Shown here: one piece after another, positions 1-11,394 of the stretch
Position numbering within the stretch: the first letter of the stretch is position 1
Layout of the letters: every line of letters begins with the position of its first letter
Source of the DNA: Diphasiastrum complanatum
Lineage: Eukaryota > Streptophyta > Lycopodiopsida > Lycopodiales > Lycopodiaceae
Assembly (NCBI GenBank): GCA_029204225.1
Contig: CM055109.1
Coordinates: forward strand, 35,722,496 to 35,786,495
Direction: 5' to 3'
Length of the DNA stretch: 64,000 nucleotides
Made by a program: the position numbers and the translations under genes
The notes under the pieces: generated by a model
The model's database searches: none
The model's input: only the letters and a program-made list of their open reading frames with translations
What the model was told of the DNA's origin: nothing

Positions 1-164
1 CTTTGAGTCTTCTGTGTCGTCTTTAGGTTTCACTTCAATACCTGTAACAACATCCCACAACTCATTGGAAATTTTAGCAAGGTCTTCATCTTAAATTTCC
101 ATAAATGATAATTGGACCCATTTAGCTTGTCTGCAATAAGACCCGCTTTACTTTGAGAATCCAT
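1..164 (-). pseudogene. Ty1/copia Gag N-terminus, runs off the left edge
   Basis: Read from an ATG at 164, the minus strand encodes MDSQSKAGLIADKLNGSNYH followed by LWKFKMKTLL, the usual opening of a copia Gag (DUF4219/UBN2 type). After a frameshift near position 85 it continues as AKISNELWDVVTG, which is the normal continuation of that domain. The Gag would assemble the cytoplasmic particle in which the element is reverse transcribed. The leader and primer-binding site lie directly upstream at 165-498 and an LTR follows, so this is the 5' end of a minus-strand element whose body lies outside the window. The frameshift marks it as decayed. Confidence 0.8.
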
Positions 165-498
165 ATGGAATTTAGTCTGTCAATTGTATCAATGACGCTA
201 AGATGTAGTGATGCCAACAATAGGAAATCAATTCTCTGATACTGAAAAAAATGATATGAATTGAAAAATATAATATCAATTTGATATCACGAAAGATAAC
301 AAGTATTAGAGCTATGCGCTCTGATATCGTGATAGTATTAGGCCCTGTTAGAGATCACAAGTCTGATATCATGATGGTTCAGATAAAGTGAGTAGTAATA
401 ACTATTCTGATATCGTGATCTAGCATTGATACTATGATGGATCAATCTGATAAAAGATTAGAAATATTCTGATACCAGATTAGAATGCTCTAATACCA
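165..498 (-). promoter_or_regulatory. Copia untranslated leader with primer-binding site
   Basis: Positions 487-498 read TGGTATTAGAGC on the minus strand, one base from the copia primer-binding site TGGTATCAGAGC that pairs with initiator tRNA-Met. It abuts the LTR end (minus-strand CCGACA). The leader between it and the Gag ATG holds three near-identical copies of TCTGATATCGTGAT at 320-333, 362-375 and 406-419. Confidence 0.7.
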
Positions 499-1932
499 TG
501 TCGGAAATAGGTGAGTAATGGATAGCGGAAATTTCCTACTTCCAATGCATGACTATGCCTATCAATATTGAACAAAATAGTAGTGATGGAAATCATGTTC
601 AATCTTTAGTAACTAACTTTGAAATCGCTAGAAACTAAGTGATTATGTAGCCAAACATAAAGCATTGAATTCTTAAACAATTTCTATCAGTTACAAAACA
701 TTACAAAGATGCATACATTCTAACACATATGGAATGCAATAAGAAGCTTGATTGATTCAGTAAGAAAACAAATCAGATACAAATAAGCGCAAGTAATAGC
801 AGATTGAAATTGCGCATTCTAACCTATCTCTGAGTAACTAAGAATAAGTATGAAATAAGCAACTTTGCTAATAAGCAGTAGCACAATAGCAACTCTAAAA
901 TAAACTCTAAAGACTGAGCTAGAATGCTCAAGAGAGTTCAAGCTTGAAAGCTTGATAGAGAGCTAACTACAATACTTTCTAGTTGTGAACGATCTGCTTG
1001 ATAAGAGTGGCAGGAAGCGTCGTCTAATAACACTCAACTCCTTCACAATTCACAACATAAGAATGAGATGTATGAACAGTTGATTTATACTAAGTAACTA
1101 GGTCATCAAATACGATTGCTAGTTGGTTGGAGTCTGCTGGCATTCATTCAGTTTCTTCTTAGAAATTAATTGTTGATAAGCGGTGTCAATCGCCATAAAC
1201 AGTTTGTCTGCATACATGAGCGAAACTGTCACTCTGCAGAAATGAGCATAAACTGCCGTCAGGGAAAAGTGAAAATGCTGAAGTGAGAGAGAGGCGAAAA
1301 ATGCGAAGGTCTTCAGTAAAGTCATTTCCTTAATTTTAGGGGACTTTAAAAATGCGAAAAATGCGACACTGCATTTTTACTTGAGATTTCTGACAAGCAA
1401 AAAATGCAAAAAAGACGACACTGTTGTCAAACTCCGTGTATTATGTAGACTGTGTAAAAGCACTTGTAATTCTACAAATTGTGTAAAACATGGAAAAATC
1501 CGCAGAACTGAATAAATAGTTAAATGAAGATTAAAAATTGATTAGTTGATTAGTAGGAAGAAGAATAATCCAACAGCTTAGATGATATTGAATTAGTAGA
1601 GGACTGATAGAAACAGAACTCTGATATTAGATTGTGATGACTGGCAACGGAAGCTTGAGCGCAGGTGTGTGTAGGATCGGAAGCGCCACAGTTAGCAGTA
1701 GAAATGTTCAAGATGAAGGAATAAGATAGCGCGCAAATGAAAAATACAGTAGTGAGACATAAATTGCACTCTGATAAAATATCAACAATGAGTACAATGT
1801 TTTGAAGTAATAACTTCAGTTTGTTTGTTGAGCGTGTGATAGCACTGTCTACTCAAAATTCTGATCTGTTATGTATATGCATATTGTTGGTTGATCGTAA
1901 AGATTAATATATGTATATATACATATATTACA
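499..1932 (-). mobile_element. 5' LTR of the minus-strand copia (outer end uncertain)
   Basis: The inner boundary is firm: on the plus strand the LTR starts TGTCGG at 499, next to the primer-binding site. A TATAAATC box on the minus strand near 1085 would place transcription start about 550 bases before the leader, a normal R-U5 length. The outer end is not certain. A terminus near 1932 (minus-strand start TGTAATAT) is possible but no second LTR or target duplication is visible. No coding region is seen here. Confidence 0.5.
1905..1930. repeat. 26-bp perfect AT palindrome
   Basis: A perfect palindrome of alternating A/T runs with two GTA/TAC steps, centred between 1917 and 1918. It sits at the presumed outer end of the LTR. 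It could extrude as a cruciform, but AT-only palindromes of this size also arise by chance in AT-rich DNA. Confidence 0.6.
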
Positions 1933-3597
1933 AGTATCTTCTACTTGCCAAAAAATATCTTACAAGCATTAAATGCTATGATCTGCTATATTTATTACAA
2001 CCGCCTTGTAATTGTGAGTGTACGTACAAAGTAGGTAACCTTTAAAAAGTGGTGGAAAAATGCGAAGGTCCAAAACGGAGTTGATTTTGGCAAGTTTTTA
2101 GGATGCTCATTATTTAAATGGTTTTAAGGCTGAGCATTAAAATCCACCATCACCTTCATATACTCAATGACAATGATCAAAGTGCTACTTGAAATGGAAT
2201 TCTCATAAAAATATTAAAACACGTTGAACAAGGCCCAAAAAATTTGTACCTGAATAGCTGGTTTTTTTTTTTGTCCATCTTTATTGTTCTATCTTGTTAA
2301 TGTAGCTACTTCATTGTATCTCACGTGATAAATGACAATCATAGAACATCAATGTGTGCAAGTTCCATGCAATGTTAAATTGTCCACAATGTCATGTCAG
2401 ATGATAGGATCATTCAATTGCCAAAAAAAAACCCTAGCACCACTAGCATTGTCGACGTAACAATACAAGCGGTAGAGTTCCAAAATACCTATCTATTGAG
2501 AGCAAGCCATCACAAGAGCTCGACTTTAGATTCATATTTGTACAAACAAGAGTTGTTCCAAGTGTATCTTAATATATTTTGAGTTCTCATCACTTGATTG
2601 TCAAAATTCATGTTGTTGAATAACTCACAGAGATGCAAAGTAAAATCATGTGTACAATTACTTGATTCAGACATCATATAGCATCATAGATTTGAGAGCT
2701 CTCCCAATTTATAATCTTCATAAGAACTGCCTCTCATTCCGCCATATCATAATATGTTAGAAAGATAGCACTATAGCTACTAACTTGTTTTAACAAATGC
2801 TAATAGTATCGAAAAATGATATGTTTTGCAACTTGCTTTATTAAATTGATGATAGTAGATGTGTTGTATAGTTATTGTTTTATAGTCAATAATTTCTTAA
2901 TTTGGCAGCTCATAAACAATTATATTTTTCTTGTAAATAGGTTTGCTAATTTTTTATTATTTTTTAGACATTGACTAACAGATGATAAATGTTTCGTGTT
3001 ATTGTCATATGCATGATATTTCAAATTAGTGCGAGGCAAAATTGAGCATGTCAAACTTTGGCAGAAAGCAAAAGATATCGATTTGCAAATCAAAATCAAC
3101 AAAAACTCGAAAACAAGTCCAATTTTTTTGATTCATCTTTGCATCTCCCATACTAAATCTATTAGAGACCATGCAAAACCAACCACAATTTCGATCAAGA
3201 TGGACATTAATTGAAAGACGCGAAGCAGCCAAAAAAAAATTCATGGAAGAAAAGAAAAAATAATTTACAACTTTCTCTGATGGGTGGTTCAACGTAACTG
3301 GATTTCAAACTGGTGGAAAAATATTTGCTGTGTCAACTCATTTGTGAAAGGGCACATTGAAAAGTTATCACTATTTGATAGTCTTATTGCTTGCAATTTG
3401 CACAGATGCGATAAGAATTATGACAAGGAAGAGATACAAAATGTTTTGCACAATCCAATCTTGCGAACGTTCTTGAGTTTATATGAATATGGTTCTCAAC
3501 TCAAACCTTGCCATTCATATCGTTAGCATTGATCAAAAGAATATTGGACACAGAAAAGGATAGATTTTGAAACATGCAAAGTGATCCATTCGAATGA
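1933..3597. other. No supported gene; AT-rich
   Basis: Only short open frames are present (for example 2394-2582 plus and 3284-3526 plus). The latter lies just before the Helitron-like fragment and may be its eroded upstream part, but no family motif is recognisable. Confidence 0.5.
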
Positions 3598-4272
3598 GTG
3601 TACATATTGCTAAAGAACATAATGCCTTTAGCAAAACGCATGATATTCAAAAAAATGACACATATACAATTAAGGAATTCGATGCATGAAAGAAATGAGA
3701 CTTCGATAAAAACTAACATATCCGAGTTGCAATTCATAGCTAAAGAAAACTTATTTATCACTTTAGAAAGTGCAATCTTTCCATTCTTGTTTCCATTTGG
3801 ACATGGATATTACAATGGAAAAATATGTTACATAGATTACATAAAAATGAGAGTTGCCACACTATTCTCACCATTTACACTATTTCCACCATATTTACTT
3901 GTCATGTATCAAATAAGACAAGCAATCTTGATCACAACAAAAGTGACATCTATTGTGTTGCAAAAAGACATAATCGATTTTGTCACAAAACATCCACATG
4001 CAAATGAAGAAATGATTTTCAAAAATGTTTTGAAATTCACTTTGCCACGTGAGATCCCTGGAACACCATCATGGCATAGACGAAATTTCAAAGACCTGTT
4101 GGCAATGGTGAGATATTGGGGCTTGCCAGATTTCTTTCTAACAATGACAAGCGATGAAACTACTGAAATGCGATGGGCAGAAATCATGAAAATAGAAGAA
4201 CTTGTGAGAAAATATAACAACAATACCAATAGAAAAATAAAAATTACTCCATGGAACAGTGTGCAAAATTAG
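3598..4272 (+). pseudogene. Helitron-like N-terminal domain fragment
   Basis: A 224-codon open frame with the signatures of the Helitron_like_N domain found in rolling-circle transposon Rep-helicase proteins. Around residues 61-75 it reads FPFLFPFGHGYYNG. Around residues 154-190 it reads PGTPSWHRRNFKDLLAMVRY, then GLPDFFLTMTSDETTEMRW. In intact elements this region precedes the HUH nuclease (Rep) and the Pif1-type helicase; neither is found downstream, so this is a truncated copy. The first ATG is probably internal to the original frame, because similar coding character extends upstream through frameshifts. No Helitron termini (TC...CTRR with a 3' hairpin) could be assigned. Confidence 0.7.
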
Positions 4273-6012
4273 ATACAATTTAAAAAAGTACTATAAATGT
4301 ACCTTTCCATTGACATTGGCATATGCTATCACAGCCCTATCCCAAGGCACAACAATCCGTGGCACCGCCATACTTGACATTCAAAATTTCTTTTGTCCAT
4401 GCCTAACCTACGTGATGTTGTCTTGAGTCACCAAACAAGAACACCTATTCATCACATGTAAATTGACTCTTGACAATTTTGATCCAATATCAACTATTGT
4501 AACTCAAGAAAACATTTTGTGATTGTAATTTCTATCTATCAATACAACTTCAACTTCATGCCTTTCATGGAATTGAATTAGGTGCGTGCATTTTTTAAAT
4601 TTATTTCTAGTATGTATTTTTTGTGTATCATATGTAAAGCACATGTTCTGCCATTTTTTTCTTCTGTTTGAAAACAGGTTATCGACATGGCAGCACATGA
4701 AATTACGGAGGCGGAAGAGGTACATCATTTTCATTTTGTTCATCCATCTAATGCAATGTCCCAAAAAATGTATGTGTAGGTTTTTTGCATTCTATTCCGT
4801 CACAACGATTGATATTCTTGAATTCTTTGATATCTATTTCACAAACTGGAAGAGGAAACAAAAACATCACAAACTGTGACCTCTGAGCAACTTGATGAGA
4901 TACGTAATTATCCCTCCACATGACATGTGTTCCTCTTGAGTGCAAGTGGGATTGAACCGAGCGAATACAAAAATGGCTTCCACAGTAGCTACACAATGAG
5001 CACCTTTATTACAACACATAAACATGCTAGAGAAGCTTATGTGCATCAACATCATGGAGATCTTATAGAATGTACAAAATGTATTTCTTTTGTTTTTGTC
5101 CACATTTTTAATGATATTTGTTATTAGCATTTTCGACTTACAAAAATGGCATGATTCTATGTTGTGTTTCCAGGATTTCTAAAGCATTTTTAAAGTTGAT
5201 TGAGATTTCAATTCCAAACTCAATACAAACAAATTGAACTACTATTCAGCATTTCGAAGCCCACTATGACAAGGGATATTATGTGATTGTACTTCGGATA
5301 TAATATCGCCATTTCCGAGTGGAGAGGGGTGACCCGCATGGTATTAAATGCTATTAGCAGTGATCTTGGCCTGGGCATATTGGGCACATCTCAGAAACAT
5401 GGTGCGCCTCACTGATGGCCCAATCTCCATTGATATTGTGTTGAAAATCCTTGTGAGAGAGATCCTTGACGCACGAACCATTGCAACCACTGATTCACAT
5501 GTTTGCAATTTTCAATGACTCTAAATTACTTTATGTTATACATGTAACTTATTGTGCATCTAAATATCCATTGCATATTGACAAATAACAGCCCATGGAT
5601 ATCCAAATATCTTGTTCCACCATGAAGTGCCCAAGGCTGCCCAAATTTTAATTGTGGGCAATTATAATCTATGTTCACATTATGGGAATTTGTGCACATT
5701 AGTTTGTTTATCTGAGTTTTGGATAGTTCTAGACGTGCCCAAGGGGCAATTAGAGTACAAGTTCACATTATGGGGATTTGTGCCACGCCACGTATGGACA
5801 CGCTATTGAGCCATGTGGACATAGAATAGTCTAAAAGCCAAAAATGTATATTTACAAAGGGTCTTTTTGGAGTCAAGATTTCCTCCCATGCAACAACCAA
5901 CCAATGTTTTTATTGTCATGTTTACTACTTTGAATTATGACTAATTGGCCATTACCACAAAAATTTGCAAGATGGTTGAAGTAGCATGTTTATTTAAAAG
6001 GAATCTATTTAT
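4273..6012. other. No supported gene; weak local duplication
   Basis: Short open frames only. Between about 5640 and 5780 a segment containing GTTCACATTATGGGAATTTG is repeated roughly 90 bases later with some changes, along with flanking words such as GGGCAATTA. This is a diverged two-copy tandem repeat. Confidence 0.4.
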
Positions 6013-6130
6013 AAAATGAAGGCAATCACGTGTGTGTGGGTGGTAGAAGGTTCTTGGTGTGCGATTGACTACCAAAGGTCAAGCCCCGACCACACATGGG
6101 TGGTGTGTGAAAAAAAAATGAAGGCAATCA
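6013..6130 (+). mobile_element. Short SINE-like retroposon with 16-bp target duplication
   Basis: The 16-mer AAAATGAAGGCAATCA occurs at 6013-6028 and again at 6115-6130. It flanks an 86-bp insert that ends in a run of A. The insert has tRNA-like features: GGTGGTAGAAGG resembles a D-arm/A box, TTGGT and ACCAA can pair as an anticodon stem, and GGTCAAGCCCCGACC resembles a T-arm/B box with a GGTC/GACC stem. A tRNA-derived head, an A tail and a long direct repeat together are the marks of an L1-type target-primed SINE insertion. It is short for a SINE, so it may be a minimal or internally deleted copy. Confidence 0.6.
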
Positions 6131-7703
6131 ACATATGCTTGATTTATTCTCAAAATTAAATAGATAAAAACCAATTATCTCTCCCTTTTCTTCTTTTATC
6201 TTGTAAATTTTAACTGATGGCAAGTAATAAGGGGAACTTTGGAATTTAATGAAAACAAATAATCACATTCAACTATGCATCACTCATGAAAATTACTACA
6301 ATGCCACCCAGTGACTCTAAATAATTAACGTCACTATCTTACAATTTTTCTATTTAATTTATGTGCAAAAAACAATGTCAATGAGTGATGCTAAACAAGA
6401 TATCTCAAGACGATGCTTATTTTTGAGTCACTTACAACATCATCTCTAAATGATTTAGTTAACGTTGATTTGCGGCATTAATATGATAATGATGCTTTGA
6501 ATATTCAAGTTGTCTTGTTCGACCTTGAAAACAGATATTTAACCTTAAAAACAAATGTTGCAGCTATATGTTATATGTGACGCTAATACAAATATCACAT
6601 TTTATGTCACTATGTAATGTTTTTGTAGTAGTGAAATTTGGTTATATTCTCTTGTAAATTCCTTTTATATTGCAATATTTGATATTCCATTACTCAACAA
6701 TTTGAGCATACACTTTATATCCAAACATTTCCCGCGACTTGTGGTTATAAGAGCTGGATTTGAGCCCAAGTCTCCATTGCCACAAGTGAAACTTTTATCT
6801 AACTCCTCTAAGGTGGGAAACTTTGTGATGTGTTATTGGTTTTTTGCTTCTATATCACTATCTAACAAACCATGAAGAATGCTTCCTAAATCAAGAAAAT
6901 GCAAACATAATCTCTTAGACTATGTCACACAATATGCATTATGTGTGGTAAAGTGTGCCTTGGGTATCCTTGGGCTATCCCACCACCAGCTAAGGAGGCC
7001 AAAGAGCACAATTAAAAGCTATGTCATATTCAACTTCCAAATGAGATGCAACATCCATTAGCAATCAATCAATCAATAACATTAATTATTCACCAAATGT
7101 TTCACCTGCATGTGATCCACAAGACTTGACACCACTTGATTTGGCTACTAATATACAACACATCTCACAACTCTCTATGACATTATATTGACAACAACCT
7201 TCCGAGACACTCCACAACTATCGTCAAGGCTCTCAGGAAACAAAACACTTAACCTCACAAAGGAAACACTGATTCAAACATGAAACAAAGCTTTGTTCTA
7301 CAGAACCGTGCTACTCATGATCTCTATGATTCCGAGGTGCTTCAGGATGAAAGATGATGCAGTGGAATTTTGTCTTTCCGTGCTCTCGATCCCCGTTACT
7401 TTTGTGCACCATTATATCAAGCTGGCAAGCTGATGCAGCTTCATAAGCTGATTTTTTCATGAGTAGCCATAATGCACTCCTTATGTGGCTACTTTCCCTC
7501 CTCTGGGCTTCTCTGCCGACACTTGATTGCCGATGAGTTGTGATTGTTTGCCTTGTGTAATACGTAGCACTTCGTGTTTGTGGACTGTCCTTTTTAACTT
7601 TGCATTTACAGTGGATGAAATGGTAACTTATTACATGAGCGTGAACGGTAAAGGTTCTGTCGAGGTAGAAGAAGTCGAAGCTAAGCATAATTCTATAAGG
7701 ATA
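6131..7703. other. Intergenic; downstream flank of the OFP gene
   Basis: No gene supported. A 141-codon minus-strand frame (7311-7736) overlaps the OFP stop in another frame; its composition is not protein-like. It most likely represents OFP 3' untranslated sequence. No clear polyadenylation signal was assigned. Confidence 0.4.
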
Positions 7704-7728
7704 GGGGGGAGAGGGGGGGAGGGGGAGG
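7704..7728 (+). promoter_or_regulatory. G-run cluster just past the OFP stop codon
   Basis: G runs of 6, 7, 5 and 2 are separated by one or two bases and lie within 30 bases downstream of the OFP stop. The plus strand could form a G-quadruplex; in the OFP transcript the tract is C-rich. Any effect on 3' end formation is inference. Confidence 0.4.
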
Positions 7729-7732
7729 AAAT

Positions 7733-9514
7733 TCAAGTTATGTTTGAGTAGAACTCATCGCAGATGTCTTGGAAAACCGTGACAATGAGATCCTGATAGA
7801 CTGGAGCATTGAGGGAGAGGTAGTATTTAAGGAGCTCCTCTAGATCTGCTGCATTCTGGAGATTCTTCTTGTGGATCATTTCCACCATTGAGTCTCGGAA
7901 GTCCTGAAATGGATCGAATGATCGCTTTACCACCGCCACGCTCTCTTGAACTCTGCTCAACTTGGATGCTACATCACGTGCTGATGGGCTTTTCTCTCTT
8001 TCGCTGTAGCTAGTGATAGCGCATGCTGTTGGTTTGGATCCTTGGCATTTGGGTGATGAACTCACTGATGGCTCGGAAGACAATTTAGGGGAGCGTCTCG
8101 ATTTCGAGTGTGTCGAATCTGCAGGTGGGCGCTGAGATCTCTCAGATTTGAGTTGGTTAGTGTTGGGGATGGATCCGATCCATCCCCTGGAGAGTGATTC
8201 TAGGCTTTCGGAGCTGGAGATTAATCTTTCTTCCTGCTCATGCGATCGTGGCTTTCGCGGCGATAATTTCAGCTTCGTTTTTACTGCAGTCATCTTTCTC
8301 CTGGGTTTTACTAACACTCGTCGAGCGTTTTTTACGTTTCTGATTCGGACTGGCTCCTTATCAAGGCTTGCAACCGCTTGATCATCGAACCCAAGAATTT
8401 GTTCAGAGTGAGACTGGACAAGAGACGTCGATTTCGTCGACTTCCCAACGGATCTGGAAAGGGTGGTGGCGACGCCATCGTCAACTGCACTCTCGAACAA
8501 ATTGTTTAATCGAACATGCAAGCCTCTCCCTGGAAAGGCTTGCTCCTGGAAGCCCCGTGGAAAAGCGCCACTGTCACTAGTAAAAGATGCGAGATCTTTC
8601 TCCCATGAGCATTGCTCGATCTCAATGCTAGGATCCGCTGAAGATGTGCCTAGACTGAAGCTCCACAAGCTACATTCTCCTCCCTCCAGGAACGGACTCC
8701 CTTCGGAGGTGCGGGTGTTCACTTTTGCGTGAAGCGGCTTCTGTGGTATTTCTACTGCACGCTTTAGCAGCTGAAAAGAAGGCATGCATGGAGCATCTGC
8801 TATGGGGGGTGGTAGCAATTTCTTCCTCTCCCCTTTGCTCCTTCTTAGGACCACTTTCTTTCTTACCACCTCGTTGTCGACAGTGGCTAGCACGTTCCAG
8901 CTGTGCTCCTTCTTGCCATCCTTACGTCTTCTTGCAGAATGGTCTGACTTTTCATCAGCCGCTCTTGTCTTTGTGCTGAGGGACTTATCATCCAAGCCAT
9001 CATCTTGATTGGAAGGAGTAACCATTCCGGGGGACGACAATTCAAAGGAATCTGCAAGTCTGCTGAACTCTCGACTGCTATACCTTTTTGAAGACGTTTG
9101 GCTGAAGCTGTAATATTCTGGGCTCTCTAGAGCTTTTCCTTTATTTTCTGCTCCACACTCTTCTGGAGTGTTCTCTTCAAGAAAGTGAGCAGGAGAGTGG
9201 ATACGCGTACTCATCTTACTTTTAGTACTGACAGATGATGGTGGACTCTGAGAAGCCTTGGAGTAAGAAGGCGACAGCGAAATTCGACCCTTAAGTTTGC
9301 TTTTAGGTTTCTGGGTTTGCAAGCTATCGCCGTTTCTGATAAGTGGCTCCTCTGGTCTGTGATCACCTTTCTCCCGCCGTCTACGGTTGGGATTCTCCCA
9401 AGCTTTGGCAAGACGATTGCGCCCACGGTGAATCTTGTCGTTATCTATGTCATCCACCTTTGGGAAGCAAACGAGCGGCACAATTTCTCCGAGTCTGAAA
9501 CGTACCTTAACCAT
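7733..9514 (-). CDS. OVATE family protein (transcriptional repressor)
   Basis: A single uninterrupted 593-codon frame. The last 62 residues (532-593) form a complete OVATE domain: SFDPFQDFRDSMVEMI, then ADLEELLKYYLSLNAPVYQD and LIVTVFQDICDEF. OFPs are plant-specific nuclear repressors that bind KNOX/BELL homeodomain and TRM proteins to control organ shape. The N-terminus (MVKVRFRLGEIVPLVCFPK) is hydrophobic-basic. The middle is long, Ser/Lys/Arg-rich and probably disordered, with basic clusters near residues 195-235 and 400-430 that could act as nuclear localisation signals. At 593 residues it is long for the family, which is commonly about 200-400. No intron is seen, as is usual for OFPs. 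A (TG)12 tract lies 8-31 bases upstream of the ATG. A TATAAAT on the minus strand near 9840 is a possible core promoter. Confidence 0.92.
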   Translation of the reverse strand: MVKVRFRLGEIVPLVCFPKVDDIDNDKIHRGRNRLAKAWENPNRRRREKGDHRPEEPLIRNGDSLQTQKPKSKLKGRISLSPSYSKASQSPPSSVSTKSKMSTRIHSPAHFLEENTPEECGAENKGKALESPEYYSFSQTSSKRYSSREFSRLADSFELSSPGMVTPSNQDDGLDDKSLSTKTRAADEKSDHSARRRKDGKKEHSWNVLATVDNEVVRKKVVLRRSKGERKKLLPPPIADAPCMPSFQLLKRAVEIPQKPLHAKVNTRTSEGSPFLEGGECSLWSFSLGTSSADPSIEIEQCSWEKDLASFTSDSGAFPRGFQEQAFPGRGLHVRLNNLFESAVDDGVATTLSRSVGKSTKSTSLVQSHSEQILGFDDQAVASLDKEPVRIRNVKNARRVLVKPRRKMTAVKTKLKLSPRKPRSHEQEERLISSSESLESLSRGWIGSIPNTNQLKSERSQRPPADSTHSKSRRSPKLSSEPSVSSSPKCQGSKPTACAITSYSEREKSPSARDVASKLSRVQESVAVVKRSFDPFQDFRDSMVEMIHKKNLQNAADLEELLKYYLSLNAPVYQDLIVTVFQDICDEFYSNIT

Positions 9515-9521
9515 TCTCGCT

Positions 9522-9545
9522 CACACACACACACACACACACACA
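9522..9545. repeat. (CA)12 microsatellite in the OFP 5' leader
   Basis: Twelve uninterrupted CA units. On the coding (minus) strand this is (TG)12 directly upstream of the OFP start codon, where length variation could affect translation. Confidence 0.95.
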
Positions 9546-10076
9546 AATTGAATTCGTGCACTAAGTCTCTGGTGATCCAGCTACTGTCAACTATAGCGTT
9601 TATCTCTGCAACTACATTACCATCACACTTGAAAAGTTTAGCCCATTATCTAACTGCTGTAAACTCATCTGAATATGTCGCCTATAAACTCGTGAGCTCA
9701 AGGTTGAATCCTTCAATGATTTAAAAGAATTGCCTGTCTGTAGGACCCAGCAGCCAGCTGCAGCGGGCAAGCTGCATGCTGCAGCTATATCGTTTCACAA
9801 TTGTTGGGCGTATACATGTCACTGGTGACTGATCATTTATAATCTAATAAAAGCATCTTTCCCGAGTGAGCTAGTCCTGATGACAAGTCTGATAACCATT
9901 GTGCGATTTATCAGCAGAATATTCACGGGCTGTCATCTATACGTGTCTTATTGTCCAATAGCATATACCCGGCACCAGTATTTGTTCCAAAGTTTTGGCT
10001 ATTCTGGGGTCTAAATTAACTGATACGGTTGGCATTTCTTGTGGCAAATGCAATCAGCTGGCAAGCTCAAAAGCTC

Positions 10077-10107
<31 letters not shown>

Positions 10108-11250
10108 GATTGCCGTCAACGATCCTCCAATGCAGATGCAAGGCAGCAGGCCACAGGCTGACTCAAAATGCTCACGTGCAAGGACTGAAATTCAAATTCT
10201 CCTATTTTGGGCCGTGAGCCTGTGATTCCTCTCGCATATACTTTATGATCTGAAATGCTGAAGAATAAATTGCTATTTAGTATTCTGTTGACTCAGCAGC
10301 AGGCTTGGAATTCTCATTATCTATCATTTCAATTTTCAAAATGATTTTATTATATCTTTCAAAATATCAAAATGTAAGAAAATCTTCCATTTTGTAAACA
10401 CAATCTTATGTATTTCTTTGTTCATTAAACTTTCAACATAATATTGGGATAGTTTTTGGAATTTGCCTTTTAAGCAAAAGCTGAAGGATAATTTTATAAT
10501 TTGACATTCATTTCACACTTTGCGAAATATTTTACCTAAGGGCAAATAGTCCTTTTGACATGAATTAAGGGTTGCAACTGCCACGCACTCTGGGTAGTTC
10601 AGTACATGTGGTGGAAAGCCGACATCTCTTGAGAATGGAACTGACATCCTTCGCTGAAAATCGATTTTATAAAAAACTTCACATCTATTTTATAAAAAAC
10701 TTCACATGAAGTTGACTTTCAAAAAACTTACAACCTTTTTTAAATGCATGAAATTTTAGGTTTGTCATTTTCACACGAAGTAAAGTTTTGTTTAGTAAAC
10801 TCCGTAGATCCTTATAAAAGTTGGGTTACATAGGCTTATTTAGTCAGAACAAAACATCTGAGATGGAGGATCTCAAGGTAATTCTTTTTAAAAATTGATA
10901 ACTTCAAAAAAATGCAAGAAATTGAAGGAAAACATCAAGGAGGTTTCCACGACTATTCATTATAAAAGTATGTTGATGACCATTGCATCGCTCATCGTTG
11001 AGTCATGACGTATAGTCTAGAATTTATTGCCAATTTATACATCAGCAGCCTGCTGCTTTACATCTAGACATGCACCTGTGCTTTTCAAAATTTCAACTTC
11101 CAAAATTGGAATCCAAATTTCAAAAGCGACTATATTCAAGAATCATTATGCTAGCCTCTAGATTAGGTCCACTCATATGGAGGGAATGACGGAAAGAAGT
11201 TCATATTGGGCAAATATGAGCACATTGAAAAACTTTTCCTACTCAAAAAA
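9546..11250. other. No gene; OFP upstream region with poly-C tract
   Basis: No coding evidence. A run of 29 C lies at 10079-10107, about 0.57 kb upstream of the OFP start. Near 10664-10708 a 23-base word containing ATTTTATAAAAAACTTCACA is repeated in tandem. Confidence 0.6.
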
Positions 11251-11394
11251 GATGACCTCAAAGGAAGGAGCTATCCACCAATCCTCCATAAGTAAGAAGA
11301 TGATTGTGAAGAAAATATCTATCCACCAATCGTGGATGACTACAAAGATGACTCTCAAGGAAGTAGCTATCCATCAACCTTGGATGATCCTTGG
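11251..11394 (+). repeat. Three tandem 48-bp units, coding-like
   Basis: Units start at 11251, 11299 and 11347, each holding GATGA and CTATCCACCAAT-like words in register, so the period is exactly 48 bp (16 codons). One frame (11177-11443, 88 codons from an ATG) reads repeated KKM...IHQ segments. Another frame reads a more protein-like acidic repeat with YPPIVDDYKDDSQGSSYP and a single stop. Conservation of a multiple of three suggests a former repeat-containing protein. Its identity is unknown. Confidence 0.55.

Noticed and set aside
6029-6114. A functional tRNA gene
   Set aside because: Arms are imperfect, there is no acceptor stem, and the A tail with target duplication fits a retroposon.
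8148-9008. Several plus-strand open frames of 70-89 codons opposite the OFP gene
   Set aside because: They are antisense shadows of the long OFP frame, with no domain or start context of their own.
9995-10225. Plus-strand frames with a run of prolines
   Set aside because: The prolines come from the poly-C tract at 10079-10107; no protein-like sequence flanks it.
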